This document shows, piece by piece, positions 26,163 to 34,909 of a stretch of 64,000 nucleotides of DNA. A program made the translations under genes and the position numbers. Source of the stretch: JAVBSX01 sp051660685 (GTDB lineage: Bacteria; Planctomycetota; Planctomycetia; Pirellulales; Thermoguttaceae); contig JBOFQB010000066.1 in NCBI GenBank assembly GCA_051660685.1, positions 1 to 64,000 on the forward strand. The letters are read 5' to 3'. Numbering within the stretch: the first letter of the stretch is position 1; each line of letters starts with the position of its first letter. The notes under the pieces were generated by a model that did no database searches, was not told where the DNA came from, and worked only from the letters and a program-made list of their open reading frames with translations.

Positions 26163-27218
26163 TTATGGACGAAGACGAGATGAACGTCGGGAGGAGGTTT
26201 TACCGTCGGATTCCGGTTGCAGTTTCAGCAATTCATCAAGTATCATCGGGCTGACCTTGAATGTTGTTCCATGTCGGGCCTTTCTCGGAAATCGCGTCAA
26301 ATCGGTGATGTTCTCCCAGTTTTTCAAATCACTTGAACGGACTGCGCCGTAATGACCTTTCGTGTAACAGTCGTAATATAAATACCAGTAATCCCCGATT
26401 TTCAGAGCGGATGGTCCCTCGATCCAGCTTGTGTGACCAACCTCACCTTTGAGGTCAAACGGTCCGGTCGGGCTTTTACCAATTCCCAAGTTGATCGTCT
26501 TTTTCGGTTCAGGTGTTAAGGTTTCGTCCTTGTAAAACAACAAATAATCATCCCCTTCTTTTGCAAGAAATCCGTCAATCACACTATGACCCGGCTCAAA
26601 GAACAGTTGCGTTCCCGAAAACGTCTTGAAGTCTTTCGTACTCACATAATACTGTCGATGATCCAAATCGTCCTCGCTCGTTCCCGGTCCAAATTTTCCC
26701 GGAACCGTTGAGGACCAGAAAATGTAATAGGTTTCACTCACTTCATCGTAAAAGATTTCCGGGGCCCAACAATTTCTAACAGTTGGATCATTTTCCATAA
26801 CAGGAATCCTTTTTTGTTCCGACCAATGAATCAGGTCTTTGGAGGAAGCATAACCGATTCCGGGCTCTTTCCAAGAAATCGTCCAAACCATATAAAATGT
26901 TCCGTCCGGTCCCCGCACAATACTCGGGTCTCTCATCAACTTGTTCTCCCCGACTGTCGGGGGAAGTAGTGATTTTCCGCCGTTCAGCGCGGTCCATGTC
27001 AAACCGTCTTTGCTCCAACAAAGATGCAGACCATCTTGCCCGTTGTCAAGAAAATAGGACATGAGATAGACCTCTTGCGAATCGTCACTTCCTTTGTCTT
27101 GTGCTTCTTCGGCTGAAAGAGTAGAGAGAGCGGAAAAAGACAGGGCAAAGAGGAACAAAAAGGGGGCGACCAACTTCACAACATTCAATTTCAAAGCGTT
27201 CAATGTGGGTTTCATCAT
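26163..27218 (-). CDS. Secreted glycoside hydrolase family 43-like beta-propeller protein
   Basis: A 351-residue exported protein (signal 'LVAPFLFLFALSFSALSTLSA'). The five-bladed propeller signature is visible: 'DGLHLCWSKDGLTWTAL', 'MRDPSIVRGPDGTFYMVWT' (candidate catalytic Asp in MRDP), 'NCWAPEIFYDEVSETYYIFWS', and 'WIEGPSALKIGDYWYLYYD' (candidate catalytic Glu). GH43 enzymes act on arabinan, xylan and similar plant polysaccharides; the substrate is not determinable. GGAG lies 9 bases before the first of two adjacent ATGs. The C-terminal tail is Ser/Arg-rich. It converges with the WYL regulator with 60 bases between stops. Confidence 0.85.
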   Translation of the reverse strand: MMKPTLNALKLNVVKLVAPFLFLFALSFSALSTLSAEEAQDKGSDDSQEVYLMSYFLDNGQDGLHLCWSKDGLTWTALNGGKSLLPPTVGENKLMRDPSIVRGPDGTFYMVWTISWKEPGIGYASSKDLIHWSEQKRIPVMENDPTVRNCWAPEIFYDEVSETYYIFWSSTVPGKFGPGTSEDDLDHRQYYVSTKDFKTFSGTQLFFEPGHSVIDGFLAKEGDDYLLFYKDETLTPEPKKTINLGIGKSPTGPFDLKGEVGHTSWIEGPSALKIGDYWYLYYDCYTKGHYGAVRSSDLKNWENITDLTRFPRKARHGTTFKVSPMILDELLKLQPESDGKTSSRRSSRLRP

Positions 27219-27312
27219 TTACAGGGTCTCCATTCTGGAAAAAGGGGGGAATCAATTGTCAATACTCATGTAAAAAGGTGTAGAGACAATCAGGACGTTT
27301 TCCCAAGACGGG

Positions 27313-27915
27313 TTAGAACTGAACTTTTGGGGCTTGTTTTTCGGCGGGGGAATCGACCTCGAACAGGGCTGCTTCCTTGAAGTTGAACATTCCCGCCAGA
27401 ATATTTGCGGGAAAGACTTCACGCGAGGTGTTGTAGTGCATCACCGAATCATTATATCCCTGTCGCGCAAACGCAACCTTATTCTCCGTCGATGTCAGTT
27501 CTTCCTGAACCGCGAGCATATTCTGATTTGCTTTCAAATCGGGATAGGATTCCATAAGCATCATTAAACGACCAAGTGCCCCGCCGAGTTGCGATTCAGC
27601 ACCGAGCAGACCTTTCATCATTTCGGGATTACCGGGATCGGATGCTGCTTTTGCGCCCGCATTGACTGCCTGATTTCGGGCGGTAATAACGGCTTCAAGG
27701 GTTTCCCGTTCATGTTTCATGTAACCTTTTGCCGTTTCAACGAGATTCGGAATCAGGTCATAACGCCGTTTAAGCTGAACATCAATTTGGGAAAAAGCGT
27801 TCTTGTACCGATTTTTTAGACCAATCAGATTGTTATAAACGCCCATTCCCCAGAAAAAGAGGAGCAGAAGAAGAACGATTGGGATAATGATAACACACAA
27901 AAGAAGAGTTGACAT
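27313..27915 (-). CDS. lemA: LemA family protein
   Basis: A 200-residue protein with one N-terminal membrane helix ('LLLCVIIIPIVLLLLLFFWGMGVYN') and the LemA helical bundle: 'NLIGLKNRYKNAFSQIDVQLKRRYDLIPNLVETAKGYMKHE', 'LMESYPDLKANQNM', 'EELTSTENKVAFARQGYND', 'YNTSREVFPANILAGMFNFKEA'. The bundle is expected to face outward or the periplasm; function in bacteria is poorly defined. AAAGGAAA precedes the ATG. The HD-domain gene ends 25 bases upstream on the same strand, suggesting co-transcription. Confidence 0.95.
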   Translation of the reverse strand: MSTLLLCVIIIPIVLLLLLFFWGMGVYNNLIGLKNRYKNAFSQIDVQLKRRYDLIPNLVETAKGYMKHERETLEAVITARNQAVNAGAKAASDPGNPEMMKGLLGAESQLGGALGRLMMLMESYPDLKANQNMLAVQEELTSTENKVAFARQGYNDSVMHYNTSREVFPANILAGMFNFKEAALFEVDSPAEKQAPKVQF

Positions 27916-27940
27916 ACTTATTTCCTTTCAGGTTAAGTTC

Positions 27941-29392
27941 CTACATATTGGTCCGTTCGTCGCCGTTGTCGGACAAAAGTTGCTGCATTGAGTCAGCAAT
28001 CATTCTACGATATTCCGGCTCTTTGGTATAGATACGGCATATCTTAAAACTTTGGGGGAGATGCTGGAACAATTGTTCCTCTTCTAAGGGGCGGACGGAA
28101 TCTCGATTCGGGTCATACAGAAAATTCTGATTGGCGGTTGGAAGATGCGACCAGGGACGATGTAAATGTCGGGCAATATCAACCCGCATCTCGATTTGGC
28201 GGTATTCTTTTGGTAATTTGGCCCGAACAGCTGCTTCAAAAAGCGTCGGGTCAGCAAAAATACTCGCCGATTCCCGATCACCTTGCTGAAATAGAATCGT
28301 CGTTTCGGCTGCAAGTTTCCAAGGAATACGTCGGAGCAGAAAATCGTTCCAACCGATTGCAAGTCGTCGTTTTTCGGGATCGTCCGACTGATTCCAGGAT
28401 TGAACGGCAATTAGCAGGGATCGGTCGGTCAACCGTTGATATTCCGTCAGATTGTCAATCGGGTTGCTCGAACCGATTCCAGAAAGGGGAAAGAGATGCT
28501 TTTTGCTTTGCTCAAACAATTCGGCAAGAGTCAAATCGACTGCTCGAACCGTTCGATGAAAGTAGATGGATTGGAACAGTTCAGCCCGGACAGAGATGAA
28601 CTGAATGAGCGAGGAAAACCCTTTTTGGTGAACCGTCAGACCTTTGTCCGTAAAAAAGGTGTAATGCAGCAAACGGTCAATGTCAAATGCACGTCGACTA
28701 AAACCGGTCATATAGGCATCTCTCAGGACAAAATCCATATTGTCAACCGTATAGAGACCGCAAAACAAGGTTCGCAACAGTCGCAACCATTTTGGAATGT
28801 CTTGCGTTTGTTGTTGATCAGGTCGGACAATCAAGAGGGCAACCTGATCGGGGTCCAGTGTCTCGTGTTCGAGTAATTCCCCGTTAGGATTCCGTCGAAT
28901 CTGTCGGATAATGGACCCTAATTCCCCTCGAATGATTTCCGCGCCCAAAATTTCATGTGTTAGACCGAAATCGGCCAAATAATGCGAGTCGAAAAAATGA
29001 CCAAAAGGACCATGTCCGACATCGTGGAGCAGGGCTGCAATTCTCAGGAGTGATTCGAGATAGGCCCGACTTGGCAGACGATTTGCGGATTCGACTGTTT
29101 CGTCGGCTTCGATTTCTGCGCGCAAACTGGGATAGAGACGTTCGATCATACGACTTGCGAGGAACATTGCGCCGAGCGAGTGTTGGAAGCGGGAATGTTC
29201 GGCAGTTGGATAGACAAACCAAGCGGTTTGCAACTGATAAATCTGGCGTAATCGTTGGACCCAAGCCGAATCAATCAAATCCCGTTCACACACCTCTATT
29301 TTTGAACGAGGTGAACAGATCGGGATATATCCGTGTATAGCATCAAGTGAAAGGTCTTCACCTTCAAAATAGTTTTTCATCGTTTTTTCCAT
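27941..29392 (-). CDS. HD-domain phosphohydrolase (dGTPase/SAMHD1-like)
   Basis: A 483-residue cytoplasmic protein. The metal-binding HD signature is clear: 'AEHSRFQHSLGAMFLASRM' (first His), 'LLHDVGHGPFGHFFDSHYL' (HD pair), and 'LYTVDNMDFVLRDAYMTGF' (distal Asp). N-terminal 'DLIDSAWVQRLRQIYQLQTAWFVYP' is the usual start of COG1078 proteins. Relatives hydrolyse dNTPs or other nucleotides; substrate specificity is unknown. The ATG at 29392 has G-rich sequence immediately before it; the next in-frame ATG (29380) is an alternative. It is followed closely by lemA. Confidence 0.9.
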   Translation of the reverse strand: MEKTMKNYFEGEDLSLDAIHGYIPICSPRSKIEVCERDLIDSAWVQRLRQIYQLQTAWFVYPTAEHSRFQHSLGAMFLASRMIERLYPSLRAEIEADETVESANRLPSRAYLESLLRIAALLHDVGHGPFGHFFDSHYLADFGLTHEILGAEIIRGELGSIIRQIRRNPNGELLEHETLDPDQVALLIVRPDQQQTQDIPKWLRLLRTLFCGLYTVDNMDFVLRDAYMTGFSRRAFDIDRLLHYTFFTDKGLTVHQKGFSSLIQFISVRAELFQSIYFHRTVRAVDLTLAELFEQSKKHLFPLSGIGSSNPIDNLTEYQRLTDRSLLIAVQSWNQSDDPEKRRLAIGWNDFLLRRIPWKLAAETTILFQQGDRESASIFADPTLFEAAVRAKLPKEYRQIEMRVDIARHLHRPWSHLPTANQNFLYDPNRDSVRPLEEEQLFQHLPQSFKICRIYTKEPEYRRMIADSMQQLLSDNGDERTNM

Positions 29393-29448
29393 TCCCCCTT
29401 TCGATTGCTCTTATTTTTAGACTTGTTTGAGAACTCGATTTATTTTGC

Positions 29449-29484
29449 CTATTTTATCAAATGAATGTATTTTTGACAAAATAG
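29449..29484. repeat. AT-rich inverted repeat between mnmE and the HD gene
   Basis: CTATTTTATCAAA (29449-29461) and TTTGACAAAATAG (29472-29484) can form a 13-base stem with one wobble. On the minus strand it lies downstream of mnmE, but no T-run follows, so terminator function is uncertain. Confidence 0.5.
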
Positions 29485-29551
29485 ATAAAAGTTTTTGAGT
29501 ATTTCAATCGGTTGCCGAACAAGTCTATTCGTTTTTCCATTTCCTTGCAGA

Positions 29552-31300
29552 CTATTTTCCTACACAAAACCGGCTGAAAATCTTTGCCAAAATGTCTTCT
29601 GTGTGAACAGTTCCCAACATTTGGCCCAAATGGTCAAGTGCAACCCGAAATTCGGACGCGAGTAAGACTTCATCAACATTCGAATCGAGTAACCGTTGTG
29701 CTTCTTCAATCCGGGCAAGTGCTTGTTCGATTGAATGACGACAACGAATTGCTGTATTCGGGACGACATCCAAACGCCCCTTTTGTTGGGCGAGCAGTTC
29801 GCCAATTGCCTTTTTGAGTCGATCAAGACCGAATCCCGTTTTCGCCGACGTTATGATCCAATCTGTCTGTTCTGTCTCAACATCATACCTCTCCGAGTCG
29901 CATTTGGTCAACACGCCAAGAATCGGTTGAGAAGATACCTGTTGAACTTGACGAAGCAGTGTTCGTTGTTGTAACTGTTGCTGCTCTCGTTGTTGTACCT
30001 GTTGTTGCAATCGTTGCGGTTCTTGCAGTCGATTGCCCGATTCTTGTGATTCGACGCAAAACAGGAGCAAATCGGCTTCTTTGAATATTTTTCGTGTCAA
30101 CTGTTGTCCTTGTTCATCCGGGTCCAACACGTCTAGGTCCCCGGTATTAGATCGGGCAACTTCTTCTCCCGTCACTTGCTCGATTCCTCTCATGTCAACC
30201 AAACCGGCAGTATCAATCAAGGTAAAGGTTTGACCTTGATCTGAAACCTTCTTTTCCAAATAATCCCGTGTCGTCCCGGGAATCGGCGAAACAATTGCCC
30301 CAACCTCAAGATTGCAAGCATTTGAACTGGGAGAACAATCGGCCCCAATCATTGACTGAATCGTTGACCCGAGAACGGTTTCAACATTCTGCTCTCTCAT
30401 CTTTGCAACATTGAGCGGACTCTCTTCAGAACCCCATTTATCCTTTTCATATTCATAACTCGATCTATTTCTTTCACAATCTGGTCGTTCCTTTTCGCAA
30501 CTCGGTTGGACCAAATCGGTCAATCGGTTGTAGAGACTGCTTTTTCCGGCATTTGGTCGTCCAATCAACGCAACTCGGGGACATCTTCCCCCAATATTGC
30601 GAGACCGAATCTGTTCACAAACCGTTCGCAACGGTTCCACAATCGAATCGAGTTGCTGTTGCAACCGTTCTTGTGTACAAAACGTAATGTCTTCTTCAGG
30701 AAAGTCAAAACCGGCTTCTAAATCGACGAGTATGTTGAGCAATTCCTCTTGAATTCGGTGTAAAGGTCCCCCAAGACCGCCTGCTAATTGACCAAGAGCA
30801 ACATGGAGTTGTTCGGGCGACTCGGCGTCAATCACGCCGAGAACCGCTTCTGCTTGTGTGAGGTCAAGTCGGCCCGACAAAAACGCTCGCAAGGTGAATT
30901 CGCCCGGTTCTGCAAGTCGGACTGTTCCTTGCAGCAGAGAGTGAGAATGATCCAACTCAGGTTCCAAGCGGGATTGTTGAGAAGGGGTTATCATCCGACG
31001 AATTAAAGCGTCCAAGATCGGTTGAACCGACCAAAGATGTAATTCTAATGATTTTTGACCCGTATAACCGCGATTTTCCGGCCAAAAATAAATATAGGCT
31101 GGAACAGGTCGTTCAGACTCCCAAGGAAACAGTTGGGAAGGTGTAATCGAGGGACAATTCGATTCGACAAAGGGGGAGTTCAGGACCTTGTTAAGTGCAA
31201 CGACGGAATGGGGTCCACTTAACCGAATCATTCCGCGCAAACCAGGTCCCGTTGCTGACGCTTGTGCAATGATTGTTTCGTCCAAATGATGAAATGACAA
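29552..31300 (-). CDS. mnmE: tRNA uridine-34 modification GTPase MnmE (enlarged)
   Basis: A 582-residue MnmE, which with MnmG installs (carboxymethyl)aminomethyl groups on wobble uridine. N-terminal tetrahydrofolate-binding part: 'DETIIAQASATGPGLRGMIRLSGP', 'GEFTLRAFLSGRLDLTQAEAVLGVIDA'. G motifs: GRPNAGKS (247-254), PGTTRD (341-346), DTAG (363-366), TKCD (465-468). The C-terminus ends FCVGK, carrying the catalytic cysteine. About 70 extra residues separate G1 from G2, and a Gln-rich insert (about 425-455, 'QQQVQQREQQQLQQR') separates G3 from G4; E. coli MnmE is 454 residues. The TTG start has GAGGA 5 bases ahead. It lies 20 bases after an Idh/MocA gene. Confidence 0.93.
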   Translation of the reverse strand: MSFHHLDETIIAQASATGPGLRGMIRLSGPHSVVALNKVLNSPFVESNCPSITPSQLFPWESERPVPAYIYFWPENRGYTGQKSLELHLWSVQPILDALIRRMITPSQQSRLEPELDHSHSLLQGTVRLAEPGEFTLRAFLSGRLDLTQAEAVLGVIDAESPEQLHVALGQLAGGLGGPLHRIQEELLNILVDLEAGFDFPEEDITFCTQERLQQQLDSIVEPLRTVCEQIRSRNIGGRCPRVALIGRPNAGKSSLYNRLTDLVQPSCEKERPDCERNRSSYEYEKDKWGSEESPLNVAKMREQNVETVLGSTIQSMIGADCSPSSNACNLEVGAIVSPIPGTTRDYLEKKVSDQGQTFTLIDTAGLVDMRGIEQVTGEEVARSNTGDLDVLDPDEQGQQLTRKIFKEADLLLFCVESQESGNRLQEPQRLQQQVQQREQQQLQQRTLLRQVQQVSSQPILGVLTKCDSERYDVETEQTDWIITSAKTGFGLDRLKKAIGELLAQQKGRLDVVPNTAIRCRHSIEQALARIEEAQRLLDSNVDEVLLASEFRVALDHLGQMLGTVHTEDILAKIFSRFCVGK

Positions 31301-31320
31301 CAGAATCCTCGCTTTCCAAT

Positions 31321-32697
31321 CTACACGTCCCAGATTTCAGGTTCAAGAGACAATCGTTTCTGCTCCCGAATCGCTTCATCAATCTTCATTGCAAGAACAT
31401 GAGAGGGAAACGCCTCTTCGCCTGAACAGTTGAGCGACTCGGTTCCCCGAATTGCGTTGAAAAAATTCCGCAAATGAGGTAAAAGCGGGTTCTCTTCGAT
31501 TGGAGTTGGTAATCGGTAAGAAACGACCTGACCAGTTTCGCGGACCTTGATTGCATTAGGGTCTTCTCCACGTTGTGCAACATGTTCTTTGACCAGATCG
31601 CCGTTTTGAACCCGATCTTCCCAAGATGGAGCATGAGGTTCCCTGAAAATCTGCGTCCAGTCAGGATTGTCCGACAAACGGATTGCCCCGTCAATTCCGT
31701 AATACTGCTCGAAAACACGACACGAACTCCCCCCTGTCGTTGTCCAAACCCGGGATATTCCCCGAACTGTTCCGTTTGGAAAGGGGTATTCCAACAATAC
31801 GGAAACATTGTCAAGACATTCGGACGTTTTGTAATAATCGACACCCCCCATTCCAACGATTGCGGTCGGACGAATCCCGAAAAAATACTCCATTCCGTCC
31901 AACTGCAACGCTAAAGAACGAATACAATTTCCCTGTCCAAACTGTCGATAATTCCGCCAATTGCGAAATTGCTGCATTTCAGGAAAACCAAATTTGCGCA
32001 ACGTTTCCTCGTTGATTACCGTTCGTTGCGCCCAAGTCAATTCTGACGAAACCCGACGATTCCATTGTGTCTCAAAATGAACAAGCTGACCTGTTAAAGT
32101 CGAACGGTCTTTGCCCGAATTCTCAAGCAAACGACGTCGGACATGCTGATATTGCGGTTGACTGCGACGTTGATAACCGATCTGCAACAGTCGTTCATTC
32201 CGTTTCATTGCCCGAATCATCTCCCGCGCTTCTTCAATCGTCCGGGACATCATCGCTTCACAATAAACATGAAGTCCGCGATCAAGGGCCGCAATTGTCT
32301 GTTCAGCATGAAAACAGTCGGGGGACGCAATCAAAACAGCATCTAAACCGGTTTCAGAATGAAGCATGTCCTTATAATCCTCATAAACCGTAATGTCATG
32401 CTCATATTCTTCGAGATACAATTTGATTGATTTTTGGACAAAGGGCCAAATGTCGCAAACCGCTTTGAATCGGATTCCGGGCAACGTCAATGCAAGGTTA
32501 ATCAAAGCGCGACCTTGAACTCCCGCCCCGATCACGCCGACATTCAGTATTCTCCCCGTTTCGGCTGTTTCTGTCGGTATCTTAGGCACATATTCCGTCT
32601 CGGATTCTGTTCCTTGCGCAAAAAGTGATCCGGCATTCAAAGTCGACAAAACAGTTCCGGTTGCAAGACCGGTTGAAAAAAATTCACGACGTTTCAT
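31321..32697 (-). CDS. Gfo/Idh/MocA-family oxidoreductase, second copy, with signal
   Basis: A 458-residue protein with a Tat-like N-terminus (KRREFFSTGLATGTVLSTLNAG). The Rossmann motif 'NVGVIGAGVQGRALINLAL' begins near residue 52. At the usual EKP motif it reads 'HVYCEAMMSRT', so the lysine/proline pair is replaced by Ala-Met. The C-terminal domain includes 'FGQGNCIRSLALQLDGMEYFFG', a variant of the usual 'GG...D.G.H..D'. The altered motif suggests changed catalysis or a non-dehydrogenase role; that is inference. It is transcribed toward mnmE with a 20-base gap. Confidence 0.85.
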   Translation of the reverse strand: MKRREFFSTGLATGTVLSTLNAGSLFAQGTESETEYVPKIPTETAETGRILNVGVIGAGVQGRALINLALTLPGIRFKAVCDIWPFVQKSIKLYLEEYEHDITVYEDYKDMLHSETGLDAVLIASPDCFHAEQTIAALDRGLHVYCEAMMSRTIEEAREMIRAMKRNERLLQIGYQRRSQPQYQHVRRRLLENSGKDRSTLTGQLVHFETQWNRRVSSELTWAQRTVINEETLRKFGFPEMQQFRNWRNYRQFGQGNCIRSLALQLDGMEYFFGIRPTAIVGMGGVDYYKTSECLDNVSVLLEYPFPNGTVRGISRVWTTTGGSSCRVFEQYYGIDGAIRLSDNPDWTQIFREPHAPSWEDRVQNGDLVKEHVAQRGEDPNAIKVRETGQVVSYRLPTPIEENPLLPHLRNFFNAIRGTESLNCSGEEAFPSHVLAMKIDEAIREQKRLSLEPEIWDV

Positions 32698-32939
32698 GGA
32701 AGTGTGAGTCTGGACTGAAAAGGGAAGTTAAACAACCAATATCCATATTCTTTGTCGGCATGTTCCGAGGACCCCGACTGAAGCGGTCCAGTATACCAAA
32801 AAAAACAATCGATCATACGTCGGGGTTGGGATGTTGGAAGAACCAAAACCGGGAATAGTGTTTCTCGTCATTTCCGCTATAATACCCGCTCAAGACCCGT
32901 TCTATACCAATAAGGTGAAACAGAGTAATATGAAATAAC

Positions 32940-33740
32940 ATGTCAAACAGGATAAAATACTTTGTTGTTGACGCTTTTACGGACCGACTGTTTTCGGGAA
33001 ATCCGGCCGGAGTTTGCATTCTCGAACAACCGCTCAAACCGGCTCTTATGCAGAAGATTGCGTCGGAAAACAATCTCTCTGAAACGGCTTTTGTCCTGAA
33101 ACATGCCGATCAAGACGCTCATTACGATCTTCGTTGGTTTACGCCCAGTTGTGAAATTGATTTATGTGGTCATGCAACATTGGCAACCGCCTTTGTTCTC
33201 CAAAATTGCCTGAATATGGCAGAGAATCCGCTTGCTTTTCATACAGCAAGTGGAATTCTAACGGTCGAGAAACAGGGAGATTGGTTCTGTCTTGATTTTC
33301 CTGCCCGACCCCCCCAACCTGTTGAAGTAACAGCGACAATGCAACAGGCAGTTGGTGTGCCGATTCAAGCCGCATTTGGTTCGCGTGATCTCTTGCTCCT
33401 GCTTGAATCCGAACAACAGGTTCAACAGGTCCAACTTGATCGGGAAACGGCAAAAAATTTGCGGGACTATTTTGGAATCATCATAACAGCAAAAGGAGAA
33501 CAGGTTGATTTCGTCTCTCGTTTCTTTGCGCCAAATGCCGGAATTGAGGAAGACCCCGTTACAGGTTCTTCACACACAATTTTGTGTCCGTTTTGGGCCG
33601 GTCAATTGGGCAAAACCGAACTGACTGCCCAACAATTATCCAAAAGAGGAGGAAACCTGTCTTGTACATTATGTGCAGATCGTGTTAAAATCGCTGGTCA
33701 AGCGGTCTTATACCTCAAAGGAGAACTGTTTGTCCGTTGA
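32940..33740 (+). CDS. PhzF family isomerase/epimerase-like protein
   Basis: A 266-residue protein of the PhzF/diaminopimelate-epimerase-like fold. 'VVDAFTDRLFSGNPAGVCIL' opens the protein, the catalytic glutamate is Glu48 in 'NNLSETAFV', and 'GIEEDPVTGSSHTILCPFWA' and 'LRWFTPSCEIDLCGHATLATA' are the two family signatures. Most family members are of unknown substrate; phenazine synthesis should not be assumed, as no phz genes are near. There is no clear Shine-Dalgarno site. A 3-codon ATG-AAA-TAA mini-frame precedes the start. It is followed after 69 bases by the GRP transporter gene. Confidence 0.93.
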   Translation: MSNRIKYFVVDAFTDRLFSGNPAGVCILEQPLKPALMQKIASENNLSETAFVLKHADQDAHYDLRWFTPSCEIDLCGHATLATAFVLQNCLNMAENPLAFHTASGILTVEKQGDWFCLDFPARPPQPVEVTATMQQAVGVPIQAAFGSRDLLLLLESEQQVQQVQLDRETAKNLRDYFGIIITAKGEQVDFVSRFFAPNAGIEEDPVTGSSHTILCPFWAGQLGKTELTAQQLSKRGGNLSCTLCADRVKIAGQAVLYLKGELFVR

Positions 33741-33809
33741 TTCTCGTTTTTTCAGTTTGTCCTTGTTTTCTCAGTTTACCTAAAAACACCCTTTACCCGG
33801 AGTTCTCTC

Positions 33810-34856
33810 ATGTTTTTGGTCGAAAACTACACCGTCGCAGTTCTTTTCTGTGTCGTTACCATGTTGTGTTGGGGGTCTTGGGCTAATACCCAAAAACTCG
33901 CGGGAAAAACTTGGCGTTACGAACTCTTTTATTGGGATTATGTGATTGGTGTTTTTATTTTGGCGTTGATTTTCGCATTGACTTGGGGAAATAACGGGGA
34001 ATATGGTCGCGGTTTTTTTGCGGATTTGCAACAAGCGGGGTCAAGACCGCTCTTTAACGCCTTTTTGGGGGGAGTCATCTTTAACATTGCTAACATCCTC
34101 CTCGTTGCCGCAATCGCAATCGCCGGGATGTCCGTCGCTTTTCCTGTCGGAATCGGTCTTGCCCTTGTTTTAGGTGTCATCCTCAACTATTTCGCTAAAC
34201 CTGAAGGAAACCCTGTCCTGCTGTTTGTCGGTGTTGCTTTAGTAACTCTTGCAATCATCCTCAACGCAATTGCTTATCGAACAATCCCCGGTCAACAAAA
34301 GGGTGTTACCTCAAAAGGTCTCATTCTGTCGGTTCTTTGCGGAACCCTTATGTCCCTTTTTTACTACTTCGTCGCCAGTTCACTTGCCGGAATTGTCCAA
34401 GCAGACGGAACAATTCTCCCTCTTACGGTCAAGAATCTTGAAACCGGAACACTGGAATCGGGCAAACTGACCCCGTATTCCGCCAATGTTCTCTTCGCGC
34501 TTGGAATTTTGCTCAGCAACTTCCTCGTCAATACAGCAGTGATGAAGAAACCATTTATTGGACCCCCGGTTCCAATCGGCGATTATTTCCAAGGACGTTT
34601 TCAGGATCATGTTTGGGGGATCATTGGGGGAGGAATCTGGGCTCTTGGTATGACGTTTAATGTGATTGCAGCAGGTGTTGCATCCCCCGCAATTGCTTAT
34701 GGTCTCGGTCAGGGCGCAACCCTCATTTCGGCAATTTGGGGGGTCTTCATTTGGCAGGAATTCAGAAAAGCTCCAAAAACAACGAACAAATTGCTGAACG
34801 CGATGTTCGTGTTTTTCATCGTCGGGCTTGGTCTCCTGATTTGGGCCAAAATTTAA
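33810..34856 (+). CDS. GRP/RhaT-like multi-pass sugar (DMT superfamily) transporter
   Basis: A 348-residue membrane protein with about ten hydrophobic helices. The N-terminus 'YTVAVLFCVVTMLCWGSWANTQKLAG' and 'RYELFYWDYVIGVFI' match glucose/rhamnose-type transporters of the DMT superfamily found in Bacteroidetes and Planctomycetes. Other conserved stretches are 'MSVAFPVGIGLALVLGVILNYF' and 'GLGQGATLISAIWGVFIWQEF'. It probably imports a sugar or related metabolite with a cation; substrate is unknown. It stands between PhzF and the 3HCDH gene on one strand with short gaps. Confidence 0.85.
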   Translation: MFLVENYTVAVLFCVVTMLCWGSWANTQKLAGKTWRYELFYWDYVIGVFILALIFALTWGNNGEYGRGFFADLQQAGSRPLFNAFLGGVIFNIANILLVAAIAIAGMSVAFPVGIGLALVLGVILNYFAKPEGNPVLLFVGVALVTLAIILNAIAYRTIPGQQKGVTSKGLILSVLCGTLMSLFYYFVASSLAGIVQADGTILPLTVKNLETGTLESGKLTPYSANVLFALGILLSNFLVNTAVMKKPFIGPPVPIGDYFQGRFQDHVWGIIGGGIWALGMTFNVIAAGVASPAIAYGLGQGATLISAIWGVFIWQEFRKAPKTTNKLLNAMFVFFIVGLGLLIWAKI

Positions 34857-34909
34857 CGATCATACGTTCGGTCTTATACGATTCCCCTTTTGAACCCGTT
34901 CCTCCATTC

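Noticed and set aside
32940..33740. Phenazine biosynthesis gene
   Set aside because: PhzF-family proteins are widespread with varied functions and no other phz genes are nearby.
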